Shown in pieces: positions 35,722-45,739 of a stretch of DNA of 64,000 nucleotides; position 1 is the first letter of the stretch, and every line of letters starts with the position of its first letter. The notes beneath the pieces were generated by a model. That model saw only the letters and a program-made list of their open reading frames with translations, was not told the DNA's origin and made no database searches. The stretch is from assembly GCA_026182355.1 (NCBI GenBank), contig JAPFBL010000379.1, positions 170,001-234,000 of the forward strand, written 5' to 3'. The position numbers were made by a program, and so were the translations under genes. This stretch comes from Hermatobates lingyangjiaoensis (Eukaryota > Arthropoda > Insecta > Hemiptera > Hermatobatidae).

Positions 35722-35751
35722 TATAAAACCTGGGGTGACCTGCACTTCAGT
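35722..35751 (+). promoter_or_regulatory. Candidate TATA plus initiator core promoter
   Basis: TATAAA at 35722 is followed by TTCAGT at 35746-35751, which fits the arthropod initiator TCAGT with its A 27 bases from the TATA start. It is 1 kb upstream of the first visible CSP exon, on the same strand. No ATG exon linking the two was found, so assignment to the CSP gene is inference. Confidence 0.3.
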
Positions 35752-35964
35752 GTGTCCTGGAATATTAAAACCAGTTAGGATTGTAAAATATTTAACCATT
35801 CCATCTGCATAATATTTCGTTTAAATAGATTAATTTATTTTTAATAAAGAAAAACAAGTTTACATTTATTCAATCGATTTCACAACGTTATTTCACAAAT
35901 TACAGTTCTTTCGAATTCAATATTTCGTCGGAAAAATTTATTTTTTATGGCAGGTTACTCTGCT

Positions 35965-36085
35965 TTAAATACATTCGAGTTATGACTGTATTCAATAACC
36001 TAAACACGTTGTGTGGTGTCAAAAAGGGCCAAGCATTGGCCTATGTTCTCTCGAGATACTGCCCCTCCAGCCTAATCTATTGTAC
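35965..36085 (+). mobile_element. SINE 3' fragment upstream of CSP
   Basis: GTGTGGTGTCAAAAAGGGCC to CTCCAGCCTAATC; tail third only. Other small SINE pieces: 37585-37695 (-), 42425-42545 (-), 60150-60245 (+), 56668-56700 (+ head). Confidence 0.55.
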
Positions 36086-36140
36086 TAGAAAAGCGATATT
36101 ATACTTGGTGTGATTTACGTGAAAGATATGAGAGCTCCCC

Positions 36141-36690
36141 ACACATGTGGGTTATTTAACAAACAGACCCTTAACAACAAAGAGATATGGTGTTTAACTA
36201 ACGTTCAATAGCACATGTGGGTTATTTAACAAACAAGCCACTTAATAACAAAGAGTTCTGAATGGAATATGGTTGTTTAAGTAACGTCCAATAACACATG
36301 TGGGTTATTTAACAAACAGACCCTTAACAACAAAGAGATATGACTGTAAATATGGTGTTTAACTAAGGTTCAATAACACATGTGGGTTATTTAACAAACA
36401 GACCCTTAACAACAAAGAGATATGACTGTGGAATATGGTGTTTAACTAAGGTTCAATATCATATGTGGGTTATTTAACAAAGAGACTCTTAACAACAAAG
36501 ATATCTGAATGAAATATGGTTGTTTAACTAAGATTCAATAACATATGTGGGTTATTTAACTAACAAGCCACTTAACAACAAAGAGATCTGAATTGAATAT
36601 GGTTCTTTAACTAAGGTTCAATAACACATGGGGGTTATTTAACAAACAAGCCACGTAACAACAAAGAGATATGAATGAAATATTGTTTTA
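36141..36690. repeat. 70-84-bp minisatellite, seven copies, upstream of a CSP exon
   Basis: Units start CACATGTGGGTTATTTAACA and contain CTTAACAACAAAGAGATATG; starts near 36141, 36211, 36295, 36376, 36460, 36541, 36624. The last unit is about 100 bases from the CSP acceptor. Confidence 0.85.
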
Positions 36691-36723
36691 ACTAATAATA
36701 ACACATGAATTTTTAATTTTCAG

Positions 36724-36826
36724 ATTGACTTGGATCAAGTACTCAATAACAAAAGGCTGTTAGAATCCCACATAAGATGCTTCTTAGATAAAGGCAACTG
36801 TACTCCAGTTCTAAGAAAGGCCAAGA
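36724..36826 (+). CDS. Chemosensory protein (OS-D/CSP), first visible coding exon
   Basis: Seen: an acceptor (polypyrimidine tract then cag, ending 36723) opens a 34-codon reading frame that starts IDLDQVLNNKRLLESH. It contains the first two family cysteines as C-x6-C (C19 and C26 of the exon) in the context LDKGNCTP, and ends AAG-A before a GTAAGT donor. Known: CSPs are small secreted helical proteins with two disulfides that bind hydrophobic ligands. Their intron lies one base after a lysine codon, which is exactly the case here. The start IDLDQVL aligns with family residues that follow YTTKYDN, so roughly ten mature residues plus the signal peptide must lie on an upstream exon, which I did not find. 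Directly upstream is an ~80-bp minisatellite. The identification is firm; which CSP paralogue it is cannot be told. Confidence 0.87.
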
Positions 36827-36904
36827 GTAAGTATAAACTATAATAAACTTTATTTTGACTACTTCTTGTTTCATATATATATAGTCGTTGTCTGCCTGCG
36901 GAGC

Positions 36905-36958
36905 GACTCGTTCCTATCTTGCTGATGACGAGGACATCGAAATATAGTAGTGAGTTTC
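36905..36958 (+). ncRNA. Hammerhead-like motif, family H, core intact, in the CSP intron
   Basis: CTGATGA (36922-36928), extra C, 2-bp stem II GA/TC, GAAA (36939-36942), TATA, then GTAGTGAGTTTCTG as in the 23-kb copy. Stem I is partly decayed. Confidence 0.5.
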
Positions 36959-36989
36959 TGTTTCATTTCTGAGTGTTCTTTGTGTCAAT

Positions 36990-37020
<31 letters not shown>

Positions 37021-37021
37021 T

Positions 37022-37470
37022 CGTTACGATGGTGACCAATAGGAGAGTAGAGTTTGTAGGTCCATGAGTCCGGTTCTTAGAAGGCTCCAGTTACCCGCTG
37101 CCCAGCGAAGCCTCCGTTATTCCACCAATGGGTACAGAGGTTGCACAGTCCCTCTGTGGTGTAAGAATATTGACAGACACATGAGCCTCACTTTGCAGTG
37201 AATTCCTGTTCCCTTTCTATTTCTGATTTTTTTGGTGGTTGGGTATTGGAAGTTTAAAAATCAGAAATAAAAAGGGGACAGGAATTCATTGCAAAGTGAG
37301 GTTCATGTTTTCTGCCAATATTCCTTATATCACAGAGGGACTGTGTCACATCTATACCCATTGGCGGAATAACAGAGGCTTCACTGGGTAGCGGGTAACT
37401 GCAGCTTTCTAAGAACTGCAGTCATGGACCTACAAACTCTACTCCCCTATTGGTCACCATCGTAACGCAT
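37022..37470. repeat. Long near-perfect hairpin in the CSP intron
   Basis: Arms of about 200 bases (37022-37225 and 37258-37470) run from CGTTACGATGGTGACCAATA inward to ACAGGAATTC and back, with about a 30-base loop. A (TA)n run precedes it. No ORF or hammerhead was seen in it. Confidence 0.65.
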
Positions 37471-37703
37471 CATATTCCTTTCCCCGGACAACTCATAGAA
37501 AAGAATATATATATAATATGTAAAATAAAAGTTTATCAGGACTCGGTCAGTTCTTCAGGTTCAAATTAAACTCTCATTACCCGAAATATTGACCCTTTGT
37601 GATACCACAGAATGAAAATTCTACATTGAGAATCCTAAATTTTGCTTATATGAAGCGTATTTAGGGTAGGGATCTTTAACGAGTACCTGGAATGCAGACT
37701 AAG

Positions 37704-38525
37704 GGACCAATAGGGTAGTAATGGAGTGATTAAGCGCCTTTAATAGCCTCTAACACTCAACTCCGACTTCTGGCCTTCACGAGACTACTCTGTTAACCTG
37801 CTATATGCAAGGGACAAACGAAAGAGGAGGAGAAGGTGATCGGGGGCTGGGTCTGACCACCTTCGTTTCCCATCCTTCCTAATCCCAAAATCCCCTCCTT
37901 TTATCCCAGTCCCAATCTAAGGTGTTATGCGATCCGTGAAGAATGGATGATACAGAGGTTACTGTATTATGAACGGAGCTTCAAGGGTACCAGGCGACCC
38001 CCCTGAGTAAATAGCCTTACTCCGGTATGCGGTGCTCTGTCGGAGCGGACAAAATACCACCGATAGGGCTTCTAGGATTTTTCCCTGTATGATACTAAGG
38101 AGAAGGAAGTCAGGAGACCATCCACTGGAAGCGCAGAAGGTCCAAAAGCGCTAACTAGTGGGAGTCAACCTCCCACAAGTGCACCTAAGGACCCGAAGAA
38201 GGAGAAAGTAAGTTACTTTTTTCCGAAACTTTCTTCCAAAAATGGGCATTACCAATGATGGTTTGTGCAGATTCTGCAAAGAAGAGAAGAAACACAGTTG
38301 CACCTGCTGTCTGTCTGTCAGGCAACTTTGCTGCACAGAGGTAGGTACATCAGGACACTCAACAAAACCATAGAAAACTTTTACCGCTGGACCCAGCAAA
38401 AGAACTGAGCTTCTTGGAGGCGTTGAAGCTAACTGCTGGGGTACTTTAGTACAGAAAGAGGAAGTTTAATAGTTTTTTTTTTTAAAGACGCCGTGCTATA
38501 GTTACCCTCAAATAATAATAATAAT
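37704..38525 (+). pseudogene. LINE copy with a 5' end block, internally deleted, in the CSP intron
   Basis: Begins GTAGTAATGGAGTGATTAAG, a start also found at the extreme right of the window (63980), so it probably marks the element's 5' end. It continues through C-rich noncoding sequence and ends with the same zinc-knuckle tail as at 6548 (damaged here) and (AAT)n. 820 bp is far too short for a full LINE; the RT is deleted. Confidence 0.6.
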
Positions 38526-39629
38526 ATTAATAAAAAGGGACCAACGGTGAAAAAATCAGGATCAGAGTGGGTATTGAACCCAGGATCTACCATTCCACGT
38601 AGGACTGCTTACAGGAGGTGAACGGACTATGGGCTGCCCTGACCTCTTATATTTACACCTTGGTACAAACCAATCGTTAAACTATTAAAGGCTCTGATTG
38701 GTAAAAATTGTTAAAATAATAAGTTTATTTATCAGTAGGGTTGCTTATTTTGTTTATTATAAAATATTTATTATATATATAATACATAAAAATATTATAT
38801 ATATTATATATTTATATATAAAGGTTTATTATATAAAGTAAGTTGCAATTTGCCCTTTTGATCATTTTAATGTAAAATATCTGAAAAGCATTTGTTAAAA
38901 AGTGGCCCACAAGAAACCCGACACTAATTGTTTAATGAGACAGCAATGAAATGGCAATTCCTATAAGAGATTATTTACCTTCTCATTGTAGCCATCGTGC
39001 CTAATAAGCGTGGCGAAGTCCACTTTAATCTCGTATTTCAAATTGTATTTAAAAATCTTCAACTACTTTAAATTTTCGTCTGATTTGAAATTAAAACCAA
39101 AACTTGATTTAAACTTCTATTCTATAATAAACAGTTTGAAGCTGTTGTTTATTACAAAGAAATATTTGTAATGAATGCAAAAAAATTGTCTTTAGGAATT
39201 ATAAATTAGTACAGCGAAAACTTTAAACAGAAAGATGAAATATCACAAAGAACCTACGGTTAAATGCAGTATGCGGGGGAGGGGGTTCATAACTGCTAAT
39301 TGTCAACTGTCGATATTTCCTGTACTATAATACATCTATTTTCGATGGCATCTTGAAGTTAATATGTTGATTTCATTGGAATATTACTTATATATTATAA
39401 CATATACTTCTTTTATTTTTTATTTTATATTTATTATATACTTTTAGACTTATATTTATAAGTATAAATAAGTAAACTTTTATACTTCTTTGTACTTTTT
39501 AAAAAAAAAAGTAGAATAAACCTAGCATTTAATTGAATAAATTTATCAGAAAACTAACAATTTATTACAGTAAAGTGTTTTGATTTTTAAATCAAAACTT
39601 AGCTCAATATCTAAATATTTAAAATTTGT

Positions 39630-40858
39630 TAAAGGTTCAACAAAGAAATATTGTCCATTTCATTTGTAATAATTCTAATATTTATATCCATACAAGAATA
39701 ATTTTCTGTAAAATATTTATTTTAATATTCTAAATCAAGAAACAAAAGTTATGAATGTAAAGTTTAATATTAACTTCAACATTTAACTTTATCACCTCCA
39801 GTTGCATAAGTTACTGTTGATCATGATTTAGCCATGTTCATGACTGATTTAATCATTAGTACTGGTTTTATTAATAGGCAAGTTAATTTAATATCTATTC
39901 GTGGAACTATTGAAGATAAGTTCCATAAGGAATAGTATCATGGAAGACAAATGGAAATATTTGAAAGTTAATTCACTACTGACTTATTGCACTAAATCTT
40001 TTTCTACATTTCTATAAGAGACAACTCCTTTTTGTGTCATTAATATTGTATTGGACAAAATTATTATAAAATCTTGTTTAATATAAGTTTATTTTCAAAC
40101 AAACCAGTGATTTCAACTGAAAATTGTTTCATTCCTGATGTAAATGATCAGACAGAAACTAGTTCAGCAGTATTTCACTGAAATATTTCATGGCAAACAT
40201 CTGGAACGATCCAGAAATCGATTTATAATGTTACAGAAATATGGACATTTATTGGGTCTATGATAACAGGGATCCCCCCTCCCCATATTGCATTTTAACT
40301 AAAACTACTAACAAAAAAAAAATTACAAATTATCATATTTATGCTTCGATTGTATTTAATTATCCTAACCTGTAGTTGTGGAACCTTTTACATTGTAGTA
40401 ACAAACTGGTATCGGAAGGTTCCTTGGCAGCAGGTTTCTGCAAGTTTCGACCAGGTCTTGTTCGGCATTAACGTTTTGCAAATTTCTGTCTCCTTCGAGG
40501 TTACAATTCATAGAATCACTTCATTAGGCTGGGATACTTATGATGGATAACTATGTGAACAGAAAAAAAATCGAAATTGAATTCAATATTGTTAAAAGAA
40601 AAAATGATTTCCTGTTTTAAGTTAAGTAAATTGATAAGATTGTTTTTAGAAAAAAATAAAAGTAATATTATTATACAAATATGAAATACATTTTTTTTTA
40701 TTATGACTTAATATTACTGCAGATATACATTACAAAAAAGGTATAAATTAATATTACTCTATTCTCTCTATCTGTGCTTAAGGTTCAACAAAGAGATATT
40801 GTCCATTTCTTTTGAAATAATTGTAATATTCATATCCATACAAGAATAATTTTCTGTA
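39630..40858. repeat. 80-bp direct repeat pair
   Basis: 39630-39712 and 40780-40858 share ATTGTCCATTTC and CCATACAAGAATAATTTTCT. The second abuts the PLE nuclease fragment. The stretch between holds a block (40110-40250) that recurs inverted at 47140-47225 and includes CTGATGT...GAAAC, perhaps a decayed hammerhead. Confidence 0.5.
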
Positions 40859-40871
40859 TGTTTTCGCTCAA

Positions 40872-41068
40872 CCAGCGAATTGGAGTCCGGTGGTATTTAT
40901 CAAATTCCTTGCAAAAATTGCCATAACATTTATATTGGTCAAACTGGTAAATCATTAAAGACACGTGTAAAACAACACCAATACAACGTAAGTAGACAAG
41001 AAAAAAGTAGCGCTTTATTCTTGCATGTAAAAAATGAAAATCATCATATTGATAAGAAATATTATTGA
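40872..41068 (+). pseudogene. PLE GIY-YIG endonuclease fragment inside the CSP intron
   Basis: Seen: frame SGGIYQIPCKNCHNIYIGQT, then GKSLKTRVKQHQYNVSRQEK and LFLHVKNENHHIDKKYY stop. It shows the complete GIY..YIG pair, the CxxC between them, the TR..QH stretch and an H-rich helix. The RT domain and the C-terminal helix with the catalytic glutamate are missing, so it is a fragment. It follows an 80-bp segment (40780-40858) that is also present at 39630-39712, and precedes a PLE terminal repeat (41100-41600). Confidence 0.75.
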
Positions 41069-41099
41069 ATCGTCTCTAATTACATTTAATAGATGAAAT

Positions 41100-41600
41100 A
41101 TTATAAACATTAGAAACGGCCCCTTCAAACGTTAGGAGGGCAATAGCCTCTTCTAAGAGGGTTGACAGCTAGTGGATAGTTTTTTACTCTTTCTTACTGT
41201 ACTCCTTTGTTTCCCCAAACATCCCTTTCTCGACATTTGTCCTTTCCTGCACTTTCACCCTTTTAAAATACCACTCTTCCCTCCCACTCTTCTCAACCCC
41301 TCACCAGATGTTTTCTGCATGTAGCGTTTCAGTTGGGATTTTGACTCTGACGAAGACCACTTGGCTTGGTTCAAAGAACATTTACCTTATTATATATTAT
41401 TCTGTATATCATTAATAACAAGATTTTACAATAAACACGCGAAATAAAAATCAACAACAGTAAGAAAATCTGTTGTTGGACTCTTGAGTTGTAGTTGAAT
41501 TCTGACGAAGACCACTTGGCTTGGTTGAAAGACCTTAGTCATTTTTCTGATTTCTCATTGTAGTTTAGACGTTCTATTTATCATTTATACAAACTAATGG
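41100..41600 (+). mobile_element. PLE family A terminal repeats in the CSP intron
   Basis: A long-form copy (41100-41385) shares the GGGTTGACAGCTAG and CACCAGATGTTTTCTGCAT blocks; its ribozyme reads CAAA in place of GAAA. A second short copy follows (41400-41560) with an intact motif. Confidence 0.58.
41499..41540 (+). ncRNA. Hammerhead ribozyme, family A variant with compensated stem II
   Basis: CTGACGA, extra A, stem II ACCA/TGGT (both sides changed against ACCG/CGGT), GAAA, stem III G-AC-C, TT site, AGTC. The double change is direct covariation evidence. Confidence 0.66.
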
Positions 41601-41876
41601 GTTTTTTTTATTTGATGTATAGAATTGGATTGTGTTTCTATTTCTAATTTAAATAAAATATGTATAATTTATAATAGTGGGTTGAGTGTCTTATCTTCGT
41701 TTCTTACTTTTAATTTAAATAAAATATTAATTTGAGAAATATTGAAATTTATAAGAAACAAGAGGAATTCTTTCCTTTAAAAAAATATTGTTTTTAGTGA
41801 AAGAATTAACATTAAGAATAATAATCTATAATTGAGTGAATTTTCTAACCATTGATATGTTTTATTTTATTTTCAG

Positions 41877-42061
41877 GTACTTTACCAGAAGTAATAGAAA
41901 CAAAATGTTCGAAATGTTCAGAAAAACAAGTGGAACAAGTGAAGAAAGGTCTGGGAAAGATACTGGAGACAAAATCAAAGGACTTTGATGCTGTTTTGAA
42001 GAAGTATTCACCTAATGAGAAGGCGAGCGAAGAGTTCAAGAAGTGGCTTAAAGAGAAATGA
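41877..42061 (+). CDS. Chemosensory protein (OS-D/CSP), terminal coding exon
   Basis: Seen: acceptor tttcag at 41871-41876, then GT completes the split serine codon from the exon ending at 36826. The frame runs 60 codons to TGA at 42059-42061. It holds the last two cysteines as CSKC, followed by SEKQVEQVKKGLGKIL and a lysine-rich C-terminus FKKWLKEK. Joined across the 5050-bp intron the spacing is C-x6-C-x18-C-x2-C, the family signature, and the 95 residues match the mature length less the N-terminus. Known: secreted carrier of small hydrophobic ligands. Odd: the stop codon is also the first base triplet of a C-rich minisatellite that fills the 3' UTR. The intron contains a hairpin, LINE, SINE and PLE insertions. 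No frame damage is visible, so the gene looks functional. Confidence 0.92.
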
Positions 42062-42250
42062 ATGGACCCCCTCTTGCCCCCTTCTCCCTTGTATGAACCC
42101 CCTCTTGCCCCCTTCTCCCTTGTATGAACCCCCTCTTGCCCCCTCCCGTGTATGAACCCCCTCTTGCCCCCCTCCCTTGTATGAACCCCCTCTTGCCCCC
42201 TCCCTTGTATGAACCCCCTCTTGCCCCCTCTCCCTTGTATGAACCCCCTC
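42059..42250. repeat. 28-35-bp C-rich minisatellite in the CSP 3' UTR
   Basis: Seven units of TGAACCCCCTCTTGCCCCCT type, each starting with TGA; the first TGA is the CSP stop codon. Confidence 0.88.
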
Positions 42251-42305
42251 CTACAGCCTTGGCTCTCAAAGCTGTTCTTGATTATACCGCTGTAAACATA
42301 AGTAC

Positions 42306-42311
42306 AATAAA
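42306..42311 (+). terminator. Poly(A) signal of the CSP gene
   Basis: AATAAA 245 bases after the CSP stop codon, beyond the 3' UTR minisatellite. It is the first canonical hexamer downstream, so the 3' UTR would be about 260-270 bases. Confidence 0.6.
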
Positions 42312-42999
42312 GACCAGTTATAATTCCGTTGTCTTTAGATTTATAGAAGAATCTTATCCTGTTTATAGAAGAATGCTCTTTTCGAGGGCTCAGGGTCCCC
42401 TCCCCTCCCCTGGTTTCTAAATCTCTGAGAAACGACGTGCTCAGATTTATTCATCCCTCTCCACATGAATAAAATCGAGGGCCAGAGTGGGTATTGAACC
42501 CTGAAACTTCCAGTCCAAAAGCAAGGATGAGTGCCACTTCAACCTGCCACCTTCTTACTTCCAGATATTAAGAAATTGTGAATTTAGAAGGAAAACATGT
42601 GAATTTTCCACCAGAATTTGTATAAATACCCTGGTTAGCAATAATTTAAAAAATATTCTCTATTAGAAATCATGGAATATGTTCACAAAGTCATTCTCAT
42701 GTCCCTCAAAGGATATCTTAAACAAGGTAGATGAAATCTTTGTATGGGTATTGAAACTTCATTCTCTACGATGAGAAAATAATTTGAATTATTTCAAAGA
42801 AATTATTTTTATTTTAGATGTTAAATTAAAAGGTATAGAGTTTTATTAATAATTACTTCTACTTTTATGTACAGTCCATTTTGTTTTAGGAGATAATATT
42901 ACTCTTAGAGGAAACTTCTACTTTGGCAGTATTCAGATAATTTCACAACACTTTGTAAATTGTATATACTCGTATATATAATAACAAAAAATCTAGTTG

Positions 43000-43220
43000 T
43001 CGCATATACATGTACTAATCGGGACTGTGAAACAAAAACACTCGTACATTGGTATGAATACCACCTCTCTATTGGAAGGCTCGCCATGCACTTAATGGCT
43101 GGAGCATCAAAAAAACATATGCAAACAAACACAACGTTAAATTGACCCGAGAGATGCTGGTTACAAATACTAAGATAATAAGAAAAAAAAGTAACCACCA
43201 TAAATCGAGAATTTTAGTGG
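43000..43220 (+). pseudogene. PLE GIY-YIG endonuclease fragment, frameshifted
   Basis: Seen: frame VAYTCTNRDCETKTLVHWYE, then SIGRLAMHLMAGASKKHMQT; after a one-frame shift near 43140 it continues LTREMLVTNTKIIRKKSNHH and KSRILVAILI. The same block occurs as SAGAPKSH...TRLIKEMMVNSAKIIAKE in the right-end copy (62905-63281), so both derive from one PLE family. A hammerhead-like motif follows at 43455-43497. Non-coding now because of stops and the shift. Confidence 0.65.
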
Positions 43221-43449
43221 CTATATTAATTAAAAAAAAAAAAAACTAAAGACACTTCTAAACATTCAAGTGGAAAACAGTAGCCGAATTCAGATCAAGG
43301 GCATCCAGAAACCCTTGCAGGTAGTAACTCAGGCCGAGAGGCCAATCATCCCACAGGATTAACGCCCAGCTTTTCTTAAATTTGAAGGAAAACAACCCCT
43401 TCTACCTTCTCCGTGTTTATATAATAAACCAGATAATTCACCCTAGAAG

Positions 43450-43497
43450 TTATTCAAGTCCTGATAATGAATGTTGGTCATTCGAAACATGTCGACT
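43450..43497 (+). ncRNA. Hammerhead-like motif, family D (degraded)
   Basis: Core CTGATAA (43461-43467), where a canonical core has GA. It is followed by an extra T, stem II GAATG/CATTC, GAAA (43484-43487), C-AT-G stem III and the TC site. Stem I AGTC pairs GACT. The G-to-A change at the core G8 position predicts loss of activity. Confidence 0.6.
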
Positions 43498-43899
43498 ACA
43501 AGAGATGTACTTTATTGTGGTAGACGAAATAACGACATTGTTATTTAAAAAAAATGAGAAACTTGTTAAGAAATAGGTATGAGCCATGTTTGGTGTCATT
43601 TTAAATAATGTGAATAACAAAAAAACAAACAATGTTATATACTGGTACATATGTAAAGTAATTTATGTTTATTGGTTTATTTTTTGGCTGAAGATACTGG
43701 TCCCAATTCTGATTTGTTTAAATGTTATTTACACTATTACTTTAATATGCTTATTGTGAAATTTTATTATTTATATATGTACAAATATTGATAAAAGTAG
43801 AAACAAAATAAAAGTTTATCATGACTCGGTCAGTTCTTCAGTTTCAAATGAAACTCTCATTGCCAAAACGTTTCAATTTTTATTTAAAACCTTATTAAT

Positions 43900-43950
43900 A
43901 GGCAGAAGCCCTGAAGATGATGTTCAAATACATCGAAACGTTGGCCTAGG
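43900..43950 (+). ncRNA. Hammerhead ribozyme-like motif, family G
   Basis: CTGAAGA (43911-43917), extra T, stem II GATG/CATC, GAAA (43935-43938), CG loop, TT site. Stem I GCC/GGC. Confidence 0.55.
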
Positions 43951-44461
43951 AAGGAATTTATTTTCTTTTATATGACCTAGACCTCAAAAAACAAAACCTA
44001 CCTAATACAATAGAATAGAAGAGGTCAAGAAAAATTTTTTGAGAAAATATATATATATATATATATAAGAAGTGTTTATGTAGAACAATGAAAACAATTT
44101 GATAACTTCTCAGGGTACAATATTTGATAAGAATCTTAGTTTTTATTATTGTTTTGAACTAAGAGATTGAGAAGTTATATAATTTTGTTTTACATTTATT
44201 TATATTTTATTAAGTGTTGTCAGTATTAATATGCGAGTCATTTACTGATTTGAATAACCAACAACTTGGTTGGTTATAACAAGGGGAATTAAAATTAAAT
44301 AAACATTGTAAACAAATGCTTAATCCTTAAGCAGTTACTATATAAAGAAACTCAATTATGTTTTGAAGTATAAATATTTAAAATTTTGTCTATTTAATTA
44401 AAATTCATTGATCAGTTTCTTTTGTTGCTTTTTTTTTACTTTTGTATGCTCTTCTCTAAAA

Positions 44462-45729
44462 CAGAGATGGGCAAACTAACAATTTTTTTGAGAAATTCAC
44501 CCAAGCAGTAAAAAAACATAGTATACGATGACGAAAATTACACTTGATTATCTTCGAAACAACTGTTTGCAACTTTCAAAAGAAACCGACAGATACAATG
44601 ACAAATCTGTTCTGTAGAAAACCTTCAACAAAAACTTTTAAGGATTCGGTTAGGTTAGGCTTTAAAGATAGACAAACAGACCTTGATTTTTATAAAGATA
44701 GGTTAATGAATGTAAATCATCTACTATTAAATATTTTAAATGTTTGTTGCTTTAAACTAATTAGTCTATTAAGTTTAAAATAAACAGACATAAATCGAAT
44801 AAAAGCTTTATCATTCGAATTAACTGTTTAGTAATTATTTAGGAATTAATTATTTGTATGAAAACAATTCCAAAGAAACAACACATATAAAGTCGCTTTT
44901 CTTTGTAGCAATTATACATTTTTCTATCTGTAAAAATATTGTAGTGTTTTTTTCGTAAAAACATTTTATGTGTATTGTATCTGTGGGTTTAGTTTATCTG
45001 GTTTGTGAAATCGTTTTATTTAATTGCTAATTATGAAAATAATAATATTTAACATTAAAGTAATTAAGTATACATTAAAAATACAAAAGTAAGTTAAGAA
45101 AGAATTTGTACTTACTATTTGAAGCACTGTTTATGGAATTAAATGGTACGGAAGACTGAACTAGGAGTGTAATTGCGCCTTTTTAGAATGACTGGGCTTT
45201 TACTATCTCTCTAATCAATGCCATCTAAATGTAATACTTCGTAATTTAATCTAAAAATTAATCAATCTAAATTAATTCATTTTAAAATAGTCTCCTTTTC
45301 AGTTTTTCTTACATAAATATTAATTCGATATACAAAGAAATGTATTAAACCGTTTCATAAAAAATAAAGGAGACGTAATCAACGTATAAATTAATGTTTT
45401 AATTAATTAGTCGAAATATTATAAATTAATAAAAGTAAACTCAAAACCTATTTCTTTTAAAAGTTGTCTGAATATTCATGCTTACTAAATTTTTTTGTAA
45501 AGTCATGTCAGTTGACAATCTTATTAGTTAACTATCTGTTACAATAGTTAAATAATTAGTATAACAATTAAATCAAATTTGACATTAAGTAAATGATAAT
45601 TATTGATATTTACATACAGAATATCAATACATTATCTGTTTAAACATTTTATGTTAAGTATGCTTACGTCTATCAAATTATTAAAATTGATAGGTTAAAA
45701 TTTAGGTTTTGTCTATTTGACCATCCCTG
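44462..45729. mobile_element. Probable hAT element, 1.27 kb
   Basis: Ends CAGAGATGGGCAAA and TTTGACCATCCCTG (12/14 inverted match); flanks CTCTAAAA and CTCAAGGA (5/8). The interior is A+T rich without a transposase frame. Confidence 0.6.
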
Positions 45730-45739
45730 CTCAAGGACA

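Noticed and set aside
40110..40170. Hammerhead with CTGATGT core
   Set aside because: The last core base is T here and in the inverted relative at 47.2 kb; no stable stem II.
40341..40550. Signal-peptide-like ORF (MLRLYLIILTCSCGTF) as the missing CSP first exon
   Set aside because: It lies downstream of the exon it would have to precede and has no CSP-like continuation.
42048..42420. Gly-rich (-) and Pro-rich (+) ORFs
   Set aside because: Readings of the C-rich 3' UTR array of the CSP gene.
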